Assembly: GCA_964458795.1 (NCBI GenBank)
Contig: CAYWJW010000013.1
Span: 1-32,701 of the forward strand
Length of the DNA stretch: 32,701 nucleotides
Reading direction: 5' to 3'
From: JAJTHY01 sp964458795
GTDB lineage: Bacteria > Pseudomonadota > Alphaproteobacteria > Rickettsiales > Midichloriaceae
Positions 17,233 through 25,600 of this stretch are shown here, piece by piece; within the stretch, counting starts at the first letter, position 1, and each line of letters begins with the position of its first letter. The translations under genes and the position numbers were made by a program. The notes under the pieces were generated by a model. It was not told where the DNA came from, ran no database searches, and worked only from the letters and a program-made list of their open reading frames with translations.

Positions 17233-17553
17233 CTAATTTTTTACTTCAAGGTTAACGCCAAGCTTTTTAAGTAATGTAAATGCTTCGTTTTTTCCAATAT
17301 CAGCAGCCAAGTGCGGTAATAGGTAGCCATCCATATCCTTCAAGGTATGCAAACTATAATCTAGTTTGTGTACTATGCTCAAAACTTCTAATGAGTTGTT
17401 GAAGATGGCGCTACCTGCAATCTCGCCGACTGCCTTGCTTATGTCTGGGTGCTCTTTGTTCGTAAGGATAAATTTCTTTAGGCTTGGCAAGGACTTAGAG
17501 TAATTTTGAGGGTCAATAAGAAGAAACTCTGAGTATTGTAATTTCTGTGGCAT
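17233..17553 (-). CDS. N-terminal ankyrin fragment of the interrupted gene
   Basis: From the ATG at 17553 this frame gives 106 residues (MPQKLQYSEFLLIDPQ onward) and ends at TAG. A TTG at 17586 would add 11 residues but has less support. The C-terminal half (LLPHLAADIGKNEAFTLLKK, then LGVNLEVKN) is an ankyrin unit, and the codons after the TAG (QGLTPLYIAMHQGKYDTALH) supply the start of the next unit in the same frame. The intact product would be 662 residues if the TAG were sense. Three explanations are a recent nonsense mutation, programmed readthrough or a sequencing error; the sequence alone cannot decide. Confidence 0.7.
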   Translation of the reverse strand: MPQKLQYSEFLLIDPQNYSKSLPSLKKFILTNKEHPDISKAVGEIAGSAIFNNSLEVLSIVHKLDYSLHTLKDMDGYLLPHLAADIGKNEAFTLLKKLGVNLEVKN

Positions 17554-17577
17554 AGTATTTAAGTGGATAAATTTGAT

Positions 17578-17631
17578 CTTAAGCAATATACACCATAAGT
17601 GTTACAATTTTATTAAGATGCTAAAAAATAC
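17578..17631 (-). promoter_or_regulatory. Upstream element shared by both island genes, copy 2
   Basis: On the minus strand CTTAATAAAATTGTAACA, TGGTGTAT and GCTTAAG occur in the same order as at 15507-15556. The element lies about 25-78 bp before the ATG at 17553. Its far end overlaps the last codons and stop of the PAP2 gene, so it has been kept or inserted right at a gene end. Confidence 0.55.
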
Positions 17632-18473
17632 TTGCGAAACTTATAGGTAAACACAGGTACGAGGTAGATAAAGAAAAATGCTAGAGTAAAATAACAGGTG
17701 AACTCAAGTTCCTGAATGCCCGGGAAACTGAGCAATAGGCTTCTTAATGCATAGATTAGGGCAGCTGTTATAAAAGCTCCTACCAATACAGACACTGGTT
17801 TAAGTGGAGTTTGGCATAAATGCTTTGGTAATATAAGATACCCAAACCAGCAACCAACTAGAGTTGCTACTATGATGATATCAATTTTGGTGAACGATTT
17901 TTGTAAGATCAGGTAATATAATATACACAGAGCAGCCAAGCTCAATGTTTGATATATTGGATTGGTGCGTTTAATTAGTGCAGACATATTATCCTTGAAC
18001 CAAGTTACATAAGCCAAGAAACTTAAAATACCTATAAGACTTCCCACTATTACATCTATAGGAAAGTGTACGCCCAAGTAGACTCTGGATGCGCTAACTA
18101 ACAAGATCATGAGTATAGCAAAGATCCAAAGAATCTGCTTGTGGTAGTGATAGGCGAGCATAAGCCAAAATACGGTTAAAACTTGTGCATCTCCACTTGG
18201 AAAGCTGTATGAGCCGTCATTAATCTCTATTAAACGTTCTACAGATGGTCTGGCTATTGCAAATGTTTCCTTTAATATCCTATTAAGCATTGTACTAAAC
18301 GTTATCATAAACCCTAGATCTAGCCAAAAAGCTTTATTCTTGCTGCTCAACCAGTAGCCCAAGGCAAAGGTCGAGAGGAAAAAGTAATAACTTGCGAGAT
18401 ATGGAAATAGCTTAAAGAAATAAGTAAGTGGTTCAGTTCTTAATTCGACTACCCAAGCTAGATCTCCAGACAT
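17613..18473 (-). CDS. PAP2-family membrane phosphatase
   Basis: A 286-residue polytopic membrane protein with the three PAP2 signature motifs. Motif 1 is KETFAIARP (69-76 for K to P), motif 2 is PSGD (92-95) and motif 3 is SRVYLGVHFPID (129-140) with the nucleophilic His136 and Asp140. The usual second motif is PSGH; here its histidine, normally the general acid, is Asp95. There are about seven hydrophobic helices. Likely substrates are lipid phosphates such as undecaprenyl diphosphate, phosphatidate or lipid A phosphates; which one cannot be told. It starts 5 bp after pccA and probably shares its message. Confidence 0.85.
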   Translation of the reverse strand: MSGDLAWVVELRTEPLTYFFKLFPYLASYYFFLSTFALGYWLSSKNKAFWLDLGFMITFSTMLNRILKETFAIARPSVERLIEINDGSYSFPSGDAQVLTVFWLMLAYHYHKQILWIFAILMILLVSASRVYLGVHFPIDVIVGSLIGILSFLAYVTWFKDNMSALIKRTNPIYQTLSLAALCILYYLILQKSFTKIDIIIVATLVGCWFGYLILPKHLCQTPLKPVSVLVGAFITAALIYALRSLLLSFPGIQELEFTCYFTLAFFFIYLVPVFTYKFRKYFLAS

Positions 18474-18478
18474 AAAGC

Positions 18479-20467
18479 TTAATCCTTAAATTTAATGATA
18501 ACTTCTCCTGCACTCACGTTATCGCCCACGCTGTGCAGTAGTTTATCTACAACCCCATCCTTTGGGGAGGTTAAAATGTTCTCCATCTTCATTGCCTCAA
18601 GTATAACAAGTGGCTGACCTTTTATTACAGCTTCGCCCGGGGTGACTTTGATATCAACAACACATCCGGATATATTGGCTTCAAGCTCATTTATTTCATT
18701 ATCATACGTTCGTTCTTTCATAAACTTGCCAAGTTCAGCAGCTCTTGGGGTAAAAAAGCTCGCATTCACAGTGCGGCCTCTGAATGTTATATCATAACTA
18801 TTAGGGCGCACCTCAAGCTGAAGGCTATAGTTTTTGCCGTTTACGGTGCAATCGAATAGCTTGCTGCCTAATAGCCAACGACTGGTTATATAGAACCTTC
18901 GGTTGTTAAAACTTACTTTGTGTCCGTCCTCTATGGGACGTACTGTAATTGGGAAGTTTTGATTATCAAGGCGCACTACCCAACGTGTACCAAAGTTGCG
19001 GGAGAAACCGCGCAGCTGGCCATTTATCTGAGCATCTCGTTTCATGGCTAACAGAAATATATATATGGATGCCACAAGTATGACAGTGGTTTCTTCATCA
19101 GAAAGTGAAGCTCCGGCAAAACCATCCTTATATTCTTGAGCAATAAAATTAGTGGATATATCCCCTGACTCAAAACGAGAATTGCTAAAAATTGCTTGTA
19201 AAAAACTTATATTATGAGAAATGCCTCGGATTACAAACTTACTAAGTGCATTCTTCATTAGTTCAATTGACTCTTTGCGAGTAGGAGCATGAGTGCAAAG
19301 CTTAGCTATCATAGGATCATAAAACATGCTGACTTCACCGCCTTCGTATATGCCAGAGTCAACCCTTACATTATCATCTTTTAGTGGCTCGCGGTAGGTG
19401 CTTACTTGCCCGGTAGACGGCAAGAATCCAGATGTTGGATCCTCTGCATAAATTCTAGATTCAAATGCCCAGCCATTGAGCACAATATCTTTTTGAGTGA
19501 TAGGTAATTTCTCACCATCCGCTACGCGTATCATGAGTTCAACCAGATCATATCCAGTTATTAACTCAGTTACAGGATGTTCGACCTGCAAGCGAGTATT
19601 CATCTCTAGGAAATAAAAATTTCTATTTTGGTCTACGATAAATTCTATAGTGCCTGCAGAAAAATATCTAACTTTTTTTGCTAGTGCAACGGATTGGGCA
19701 TACATTTTTTTGCGTGTCTTATCATCAATAAATGAGCTTGGAGCTTCTTCAATGACTTTTTGATGATGCCTCTGAATCGAGCATTCTCGCTCACCTAAAC
19801 AGACATAATTACCATGTTTATCGCCAATCAGTTGAATTTCTATATGTCTTGGGTCTTCAATAAACTTCTCAATAAAGACTCGTTCATCAGAGAAGTTGTT
19901 GCGGGCCTCGTTGCGAGTTGAGCTGAATGCTTGCTCCATTTCTTCTTTGCTGTGAACAATACGCATTCCTTTGCCACCACCACCAGCAGCAGCTTTTATC
20001 ATTATGGGAAAGCCGAGCTTTGAGGCGATTTTAATGGCATCTTTAACATCTTTGATAGCTGTCAAGTATCCAGGGACAACATTAACTCCCGCACTCCCCG
20101 CAATCTTTTTGGCTTCAATTTTATCACCCATAGATCTAACAGCATAGGAGGATGGTCCTACAAAGTTGATTCCATTTTTTTCAAGTAACTCAACAAATTC
20201 TGGATTTTCTGATAGGAAGCCATACCCTGGATGAACGGCATCTGCACCGGAGAGTTTGATGGCATTCATTAGTTTTTGAGAGTTGAGGTAGCTTTGTGTA
20301 GCAGGTGATTCACCTATATAGATTGCTTTATCCGCAAGGCGCACATGAAGTGAGTTAGTATCTGCATCTGAGTATACTGCAGTAGTCTTAATACCGAGTT
20401 TTTTAGCAGTCTTTATAATCCTGCAGGCTATCTCGCCTCTGTTGGCTATCAGGAGATTTTTAAACAT
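18479..20467 (-). CDS. pccA: Propionyl-CoA carboxylase alpha subunit (biotin carboxylase / biotin carrier)
   Basis: Biotin-dependent carboxylase subunit that carboxylates its own biotin with bicarbonate and ATP. I start it at the ATG at 20467 (MFKNLLIANRGEIACRII), the standard N-terminus; the open frame reaches 19 codons further, to 20524. The ATP-grasp region shows KAAAGGGGKGMRIV and the biotin carboxylase motif EMNTRLQVEHPVTE. A middle BT-like domain is followed by a C-terminal biotinyl domain with the attachment lysine in EAMKMEN, about 35 residues from the end. The domain order and length of 662 residues fit PccA rather than AccC. The carboxyltransferase partner pccB is not in the window. 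Confidence 0.93.
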   Translation of the reverse strand: MFKNLLIANRGEIACRIIKTAKKLGIKTTAVYSDADTNSLHVRLADKAIYIGESPATQSYLNSQKLMNAIKLSGADAVHPGYGFLSENPEFVELLEKNGINFVGPSSYAVRSMGDKIEAKKIAGSAGVNVVPGYLTAIKDVKDAIKIASKLGFPIMIKAAAGGGGKGMRIVHSKEEMEQAFSSTRNEARNNFSDERVFIEKFIEDPRHIEIQLIGDKHGNYVCLGERECSIQRHHQKVIEEAPSSFIDDKTRKKMYAQSVALAKKVRYFSAGTIEFIVDQNRNFYFLEMNTRLQVEHPVTELITGYDLVELMIRVADGEKLPITQKDIVLNGWAFESRIYAEDPTSGFLPSTGQVSTYREPLKDDNVRVDSGIYEGGEVSMFYDPMIAKLCTHAPTRKESIELMKNALSKFVIRGISHNISFLQAIFSNSRFESGDISTNFIAQEYKDGFAGASLSDEETTVILVASIYIFLLAMKRDAQINGQLRGFSRNFGTRWVVRLDNQNFPITVRPIEDGHKVSFNNRRFYITSRWLLGSKLFDCTVNGKNYSLQLEVRPNSYDITFRGRTVNASFFTPRAAELGKFMKERTYDNEINELEANISGCVVDIKVTPGEAVIKGQPLVILEAMKMENILTSPKDGVVDKLLHSVGDNVSAGEVIIKFKD

Positions 20468-20692
20468 CAAAAAAAACAGATTGTATCTGGCTGCCATGGT
20501 AACACAATATACGAAACTTTTCAACCAGATTGCAAAGTATTAATAGGCATGGTATTCTATAGGGGTTCTTTGCTTATTAAAGATTATCATGAAAAAACAG
20601 TTCTATAACATCTATATGCCATTCCTTTAGGTTGTATTTAGACCATTTGTTTAAGAATATGACCTACCCATTTCAATTGATTGAATTTTTAT

Positions 20693-22513
20693 ATGACTAT
20701 CTTACCTAAATCATTGCTTAGCTTTTTATGGTTTTTTATTAAGCGCAATTTTTGGTCGTTCTTTTTTATACAGCTTTTGTGCTTGTCTTGGACTTTGGAC
20801 AATATAGCATGGCCGCAAGTTGTTAGGATGATAATATCAAGAATTGAATCTTATCATGGACCGCGCGAGCTAATCTGGGATCAGATTTCTGTAGTAATAT
20901 TATTTGGTGCGGTAGTATGGCTTGTAATTGAACTTGGATTCAGGATATCTGGAATTTTGTCTGCACGCATTATACCAAAATTTGAATCCAATATTCGAAT
21001 GGCTATGTTCGATTATATAAGCCGTCAGTCACATTCTTATTTTGCTAGCAATTACTCTGGATCTCTGGCGAATAAGATAAATGATATGCCGCGAAGTGCT
21101 CACAGTATAGTCGTACTTGTTATGACTATGTTTATTCCTGTCTTAGTCACAACACTTGCTATGACAACCATGTTTGCCTGGCTTTACCCCATGTTTGGCA
21201 TCATAATATTTTCTTGGGTAGTAATACACTTGGGCATTTGTTTTACGGTATCAAAAAAGTGTCAGGATTTGTCTAATATTCATGCCGAAAGCCGCAGTCG
21301 CCTAGCAGGGCGTATTGTTGATAGCTTTTTAAATAATGTTATTGTACGCATTTTTGCGCGCCGCCGATATGAAGCTGAATTTATAAGGCTATATCAAAGT
21401 GATGAGAAAGCTAAGCATGTTTCTGCGCTCATGTACATTGAGAAGGTAAAAATCCTATTGGGTATAGTATGCTTCTTGTTTATAGGAGTATTCATGACAT
21501 GGCTACAAATTTATACCTATAAACAACATATAATAAATCTAGGTGATTTAATTTTTACATTTCAAGGTTCTGTAAACATAACCATGATAACCTGGTGGGC
21601 AGGACTAGAGCTACCGAGGCTTTTTCAAGAAATAGGTGTATGTCAACAGGCAATGTCGATTATACAGGATCCTATTGAAATTTTGGACAAGAAAGGTGCA
21701 AAGCCATTAGTGGTTAAGAAGGGTGAAATAATCTTTGATGATGTAAGTTTCAGATATGAACGCAACAATAATATCTTTCAGAACCAGAGTATCACTATAA
21801 AGCCAGGTGAAAAAGTTGGATTAGTTGGTTTCTCAGGTGGTGGTAAAACCACATTTGTAAATCTTATACTGCGATATTTTGAGATTTATAGTGGTCGCAT
21901 TTTAATAGATGGTCAAAATATTGCTGACGTTACGCAAGACAGCCTTCGGGAGCAAATTATTATGATACCGCAAGAGCCTATGATGTTCCATCGTTCGTTA
22001 CTCGAGAACATTCGGTATGGCAATTTAAATGCGACCGACATAGAAGTTATTGAGGCTAGCAAGAAAGCGCACTGTGATGAATTTATCCAAAGATTAAAGG
22101 ATAAATACAACACTACAGTGGGCGAAAGAGGTCTTAAAATTTCAGGTGGCCAAAGACAGCGTATCGCAATTGCTCGTGCTATGCTTAAAAAAGCTCCTAT
22201 ACTCATTATGGATGAAGCCACTTCTGCGCTCGATTCCATCACAGAGAGCTATATCCAAGAGGCAATCCAAGAAATGTCAAAAGGTCGCACAACCTTTATT
22301 ATCGCGCATAGACTCTCCACCCTTGCTGATATGGATCGGATATTGGTCTTTAAGGATGGTCATATAGTTGAAGATGGTACGCATAATGAGCTATATGAGT
22401 TAGGCGGCCATTATAGAGAGCTATGGGATATGCAAATTGACGGCTTCCTTCCAGAAGATAAAGATGAAGAAGAGCTTGAAGAAGGGGAGGAAGAAGCTTA
22501 TCTTAAAGCTTAA
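20693..22513 (+). CDS. MsbA/ABCB-type ABC exporter (membrane plus ATPase)
   Basis: About 606 residues from the ATG at 20693 (MTILPKSLLSFLW); a TTG four codons upstream is the alternative. About six membrane helices occupy residues 15-300. The ATPase has Walker A GFSGGGKTT near 378, the signature ISGGQRQR near 482, Walker B ILIMDEATSALDS near 502 and the H-loop in IIAHRLSTLADMD. The layout matches lipid or multidrug exporters of the MsbA group; the substrate is not evident. The C-terminus carries an unusual acidic tail (EDKDEEELEEGEEEAY). It is divergent from pccA across about 225 bp and is followed 20 bp later by a HAD hydrolase gene. Confidence 0.92.
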   Translation: MTILPKSLLSFLWFFIKRNFWSFFFIQLLCLSWTLDNIAWPQVVRMIISRIESYHGPRELIWDQISVVILFGAVVWLVIELGFRISGILSARIIPKFESNIRMAMFDYISRQSHSYFASNYSGSLANKINDMPRSAHSIVVLVMTMFIPVLVTTLAMTTMFAWLYPMFGIIIFSWVVIHLGICFTVSKKCQDLSNIHAESRSRLAGRIVDSFLNNVIVRIFARRRYEAEFIRLYQSDEKAKHVSALMYIEKVKILLGIVCFLFIGVFMTWLQIYTYKQHIINLGDLIFTFQGSVNITMITWWAGLELPRLFQEIGVCQQAMSIIQDPIEILDKKGAKPLVVKKGEIIFDDVSFRYERNNNIFQNQSITIKPGEKVGLVGFSGGGKTTFVNLILRYFEIYSGRILIDGQNIADVTQDSLREQIIMIPQEPMMFHRSLLENIRYGNLNATDIEVIEASKKAHCDEFIQRLKDKYNTTVGERGLKISGGQRQRIAIARAMLKKAPILIMDEATSALDSITESYIQEAIQEMSKGRTTFIIAHRLSTLADMDRILVFKDGHIVEDGTHNELYELGGHYRELWDMQIDGFLPEDKDEEELEEGEEEAYLKA

Positions 22514-22533
22514 AATATTTCCATGGCATTACT

Positions 22534-23229
22534 ATGAGACCTCCAAATTTACCCGCCCGCAATCCTAAGTACGAAGGGATTCTCTTTGATTGTGATGGCA
22601 CACTTGTAGATAGCGAAGCCTTATTAAGCTCGTTGCTCGCTAAGAAAATACGTGAGTTTGGCTATGCTGAATTCAGCGATGCACAATGCCGTAAGCTGTT
22701 TAAAGGCCATAACTATGATTATATAAGGCCTTGGCTTATAAACAACCTAGAGGATTTCCCTGTTGAAGAATTTGAGCTTCAATTCTTTCCAATCGCAACT
22801 CATGAATTTCCAGCTAAGCTTAAAGAGATAGATGGAGCCAGTAAGCTACTTTCATCACTTCAGGCATATCCGAAATGCATAGTTTCAAGCGGACACCTAC
22901 ATGTAGTTAACTACTCACTTGAGATAACTAATCTTAAGCAGTATTTCAAAGACCACGAGCTATTTACCTGCGAGTTAGTGAAGTATCCTAAACCGTCTCC
23001 AGAAATATATGAACTTGCTTGTAAGAATATGGGGTTTAACCCAACTAGCTCTATAGCTGTTGAGGATAGTATTGTAGGAGCTGCTGCCGCAATAGCTGCT
23101 GGCATTACTACTGTTGGTATAATTGCGCATCCAGAAGATGAAGTTCTAGTAGATCAAATGATTAACCTAGGTGCACACAAAATTATCTATAAGTTATCTG
23201 AATTACATGAAATAGTATGGAATGAATAA
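22534..23229 (+). CDS. HAD-superfamily phosphatase, subfamily IA
   Basis: A 231-residue hydrolase. The nucleophile motif FDCDGTLVDSE has Asp19 and Asp21. Motif II is IVSSGH, the motif III lysine is in KYPKPSPEIY, and motif IV is VEDSIVGAAAAIAAG. The helical cap between motifs I and II places it with phosphoglycolate phosphatase and beta-phosphoglucomutase relatives. Substrate cannot be assigned. Its last 8 bases overlap the start of xseA, indicating translational coupling. Confidence 0.9.
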   Translation: MRPPNLPARNPKYEGILFDCDGTLVDSEALLSSLLAKKIREFGYAEFSDAQCRKLFKGHNYDYIRPWLINNLEDFPVEEFELQFFPIATHEFPAKLKEIDGASKLLSSLQAYPKCIVSSGHLHVVNYSLEITNLKQYFKDHELFTCELVKYPKPSPEIYELACKNMGFNPTSSIAVEDSIVGAAAAIAAGITTVGIIAHPEDEVLVDQMINLGAHKIIYKLSELHEIVWNE

Positions 23230-24646
23230 GCTTTTAGACTTTGAAGGTGCACAGACTAATTCCCCTCACGAATACAGTGTTGGTGAGATCTCGCGCGTAC
23301 TTAAAGCAGTTGTAGAAGGTAGTTTTGGGTACGTGCGTGTTCGTGGAGAGTTATCAGGCTTTAAATGCGCTCCATCAGGGCATGCATATTTCAATTTAAA
23401 AGATAGCTTAGCAGTTCTTAAAGCCGTTTGTTGGAAAGGTGTAGTAAGCTCTCTTAACTTCAAACTTGAAGATGGTCTAGAAGTTATTGTTAGCGGTAAA
23501 ATTTCAACCTATGAAGGTCAGTCTACTTACCAGATCATCATCCAACAAATTGAACTTGCAGGAGTTGGGGCATTACTTGCGCTTCTTGAGAAGCGTAAGG
23601 CTCAACTTGCGGCTGAAGGCTTATTTGATGCAGCCCGTAAGCGTCCTATCCCATTCCTTCCTAGAACCATTGGTGTTGTTACATCCCCAACAGGTGCTGT
23701 AATTCGCGACATTCTGCATAGAATCCGAGATCGCATGGGATTACACGTTCTTATTTGGCCTGTGTTGGTGCAGGGAGTAGAGGCTGCAGCACAAATTGCC
23801 AGCGCTATTCGTGGGTTTAATAACTTGCCAGATGGCACCCCAAAACCAGACATCATTATTGTTGCACGAGGAGGAGGTTCCATTGAAGATTTATGGGCTT
23901 TCAATGAAGAGGTTGTCGTTAGGGCAGCTGCTAACTCTTCTATACCTTTGATCTCTGCGGTTGGCCATGAAACTGATACAACTTTGATCGACTTTGCTTC
24001 GGACAAACGAGCTCCAACACCAACAGCGGCCGCTGAAATGGCAACTCCTGTTAAAGCAGATTTACTTGCAGGACTGGAATTGCAAGGGCAACGTTTGCGA
24101 AGCTCACTTCCTAATGCCATTATTAGCTACGAGAATAAACTTAACAAAGCTTCTTCTAACTTGATAAACTTTAGCCAAAAACTTGCAGAGTTAGAGTCTC
24201 GCATGCAGACTTTAAGCCATGGCTTAGAACAGAACTTGCTTAAGTTTGCTTCTTACAAGTCTGCTGTATTTGAGCGAATAGCCGGCAGACTTTCTCCATC
24301 ATTGACCCTAACTAGCATTCGTGTCTACCAGGCGAGGCTTGCACCACTTACTGGCATGCTCATGAATAGCGCAGTCAATTTATTGGTCTCAGCTAACCAG
24401 AGAATTGAGGGTTTAGGCAGACTTTTAGATAGTTTCAATTACAAGAATGTGCTTAAACGAGGTTTCGCACTCGCCAAAGATACAAATGGAAAACTTATTT
24501 CGTCCAAAGCAGTTGCCCAATCCTTGAGTGACTTTGTATTAGAATTCAGTGATGGTGCTATTAAAGTTAACACAAATTCCGCTAACAGTAGACAAAGACG
24601 CAAGCCTGGCAAACCTACGATTTTGCAGAGCAGCTTATTTGACTAA
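23222..24646 (+). CDS. xseA: Exodeoxyribonuclease VII large subunit
   Basis: Catalytic subunit of the single-strand-specific exonuclease VII. The 474-residue protein begins with the OB fold (GYVRVRGELSGFKCAPSGHAYFNLKD). It continues with RPIPFLPRTIGVVTSPTGAV, the catalytic-domain motifs ARGGGSIEDLWAFN and SAVGHETDTTLIDFASD, and a long helical region, ending with a KRGFALAKD-type C-terminal segment. Length is normal. The small subunit xseB is not adjacent. It ends ahead of a strong bidirectional terminator. Confidence 0.97.
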   Translation: MNKLLDFEGAQTNSPHEYSVGEISRVLKAVVEGSFGYVRVRGELSGFKCAPSGHAYFNLKDSLAVLKAVCWKGVVSSLNFKLEDGLEVIVSGKISTYEGQSTYQIIIQQIELAGVGALLALLEKRKAQLAAEGLFDAARKRPIPFLPRTIGVVTSPTGAVIRDILHRIRDRMGLHVLIWPVLVQGVEAAAQIASAIRGFNNLPDGTPKPDIIIVARGGGSIEDLWAFNEEVVVRAAANSSIPLISAVGHETDTTLIDFASDKRAPTPTAAAEMATPVKADLLAGLELQGQRLRSSLPNAIISYENKLNKASSNLINFSQKLAELESRMQTLSHGLEQNLLKFASYKSAVFERIAGRLSPSLTLTSIRVYQARLAPLTGMLMNSAVNLLVSANQRIEGLGRLLDSFNYKNVLKRGFALAKDTNGKLISSKAVAQSLSDFVLEFSDGAIKVNTNSANSRQRRKPGKPTILQSSLFD

Positions 24647-24654
24647 TACTATAC

Positions 24655-24709
24655 TAAATTAAACAAAAACTGTACGTACGCGCATCCGTACAGTTTTTTG
24701 TTTAATTTA
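24655..24709. terminator. Bidirectional Rho-independent terminator between xseA and iscA
   Basis: A long inverted repeat with arms TAAATTAAACAAAAACTGTACG and CGTACAGTTTTTTGTTTAATTTA differs by one bulged T, giving a stem of about 22 bp around a 10-nt loop. The run of T on one strand and of A on the other suits termination of the convergent xseA and isc transcripts. Confidence 0.85.
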
Positions 24710-24763
24710 TTTAGGCATCTTATAAAATACATTCAATATGACTTTTTCTTTGGGTTTTAAGCA

Positions 24764-24838
24764 CACTTCTCTTATCTTATATGTATGAGTATACTTGACT
24801 TGTTATAGGTAATGGAAGTCCCTAAGTGAAATATTTTA
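24764..24838 (+). repeat. Dispersed intergenic repeat, copy after iscA
   Basis: From CACTTCTCTTATCTTATAT through GGTAATGGAAGTCCCT to AAATATTTT this follows the copy at 13378-13453 block by block, again ending at a minus-strand stop codon (iscA). It also shares the core with 4864-4897. Confidence 0.55.
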
Positions 24839-25180
24839 CTTAACCGCAAATGAGGAGCCACAGCCGCACCGCGCTGTTTCATTAGGGTTTCGAAATACAA
24901 AACCGGATTTTATTTTTTCATCCATAAAATCCAAAGTTGTGCCTATTATAAACATAACTGCCTTCGGATCGACTAAGACAGTTACGCCTTTTTCAGTTAT
25001 CACTTCATCAAACTGTCCCTTTTCATCGCAATATTCAAAGGTGTAAGAAAGTCCGGAACAACCACCTTGCTTGATGCCAACTCTGATTCCTACAGTAGGT
25101 TTATCGCGCTTGGCAATAAGCAGCTTAATGCGCTCAGCTGCAGCATCAGTCACCGAAATGATTTGCTTTGAAGGAGCCAT
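24836..25180 (-). CDS. iscA: Iron-sulfur assembly protein IscA
   Basis: A-type Fe-S carrier of 114 residues when started at the ATG at 25180 (MAPSKQIISVTDAAAERIK). The open frame extends another 37 codons into iscU, but that part overlaps iscU coding sequence and lacks family character. The three cluster cysteines are C41 in GGCSGLSY and C105 and C107 in CGCGSSF. It starts one base after the iscU stop codon, so the two are coupled. It is the last gene of the isc operon here; hscB, hscA and fdx are not in the window. Confidence 0.94.
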   Translation of the reverse strand: MAPSKQIISVTDAAAERIKLLIAKRDKPTVGIRVGIKQGGCSGLSYTFEYCDEKGQFDEVITEKGVTVLVDPKAVMFIIGTTLDFMDEKIKSGFVFRNPNETARCGCGSSFAVK

Positions 25181-25181
25181 G

Positions 25182-25577
25182 TTACGCAGCTTCAGCAATA
25201 TAGTTAGTTTTAAAGTCCTTGATAGCAGACTTAATTGCATCCTCCGCGAGAACCGAACAGTGGATCTTAACTGGTGGTAATGAGAGCTCACAAGCGATAT
25301 CAGAATTCTTAATCTTCATTGCTTCATCTAAGGTTTTACCTATGATATATTCGGTTGCAAGAGAGCTTGCAGCTATTGCTGAAAGACATCCAAAGGTGCG
25401 GAATTTTGCATCCTTGATAACTTCAGTTTCAGGATCAACCTCGATTTGCAGCTTCATCACATCCCCACATGAAGGTGCGCCCACAAGACCAGTGCCAATG
25501 TTTGGGGTGTTTTTATCGAATGAACCAACGTTCTTAGGGTTTTCGTAGTGATCGATTACTTTTTGACTATATGCCAT
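25182..25577 (-). CDS. iscU: Iron-sulfur cluster scaffold protein IscU
   Basis: Scaffold on which 2Fe-2S clusters are built, 131 residues. Cluster ligands are C37 and D39 in GAPSCGDVMKL, C64 in FGCLSAIAASS and C107 next to H106; the chaperone-recognition motif LPPVK is at 100-104. The common sequence around the second cysteine is FGCGSAIASSS, so Leu65 and Ala70 replace Gly and Ser here, a small variation with unknown effect. It is preceded by iscS at 23 bp and followed by iscA at 1 bp. Confidence 0.96.
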   Translation of the reverse strand: MAYSQKVIDHYENPKNVGSFDKNTPNIGTGLVGAPSCGDVMKLQIEVDPETEVIKDAKFRTFGCLSAIAASSLATEYIIGKTLDEAMKIKNSDIACELSLPPVKIHCSVLAEDAIKSAIKDFKTNYIAEAA

Positions 25578-25600
25578 TTTAGTTCTCCAAATTAATTTAA

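Noticed and set aside
15565..17553. TAG reassigned to a sense codon genome-wide
   Set aside because: Two intact genes (the GNAT gene ending at 5952 and the desulfurase ending at 26831) use TAG as their stop, and no other conserved gene contains an internal TAG. Local mutation or readthrough is simpler.
20468..20524. Longer PccA start at 20524
   Set aside because: Family members begin at the MFKNLLIANRGEIA-like sequence; the extra 19 residues are not conserved-looking.
23602..24120. 172-codon minus-strand open frame inside xseA
   Set aside because: Antisense to conserved XseA motifs; no family character of its own.
25181..25291. Longer IscA start at 25291
   Set aside because: The extra 37 codons overlap iscU in another frame and lack IscA character; the ATG at 25180 gives the standard N-terminus.
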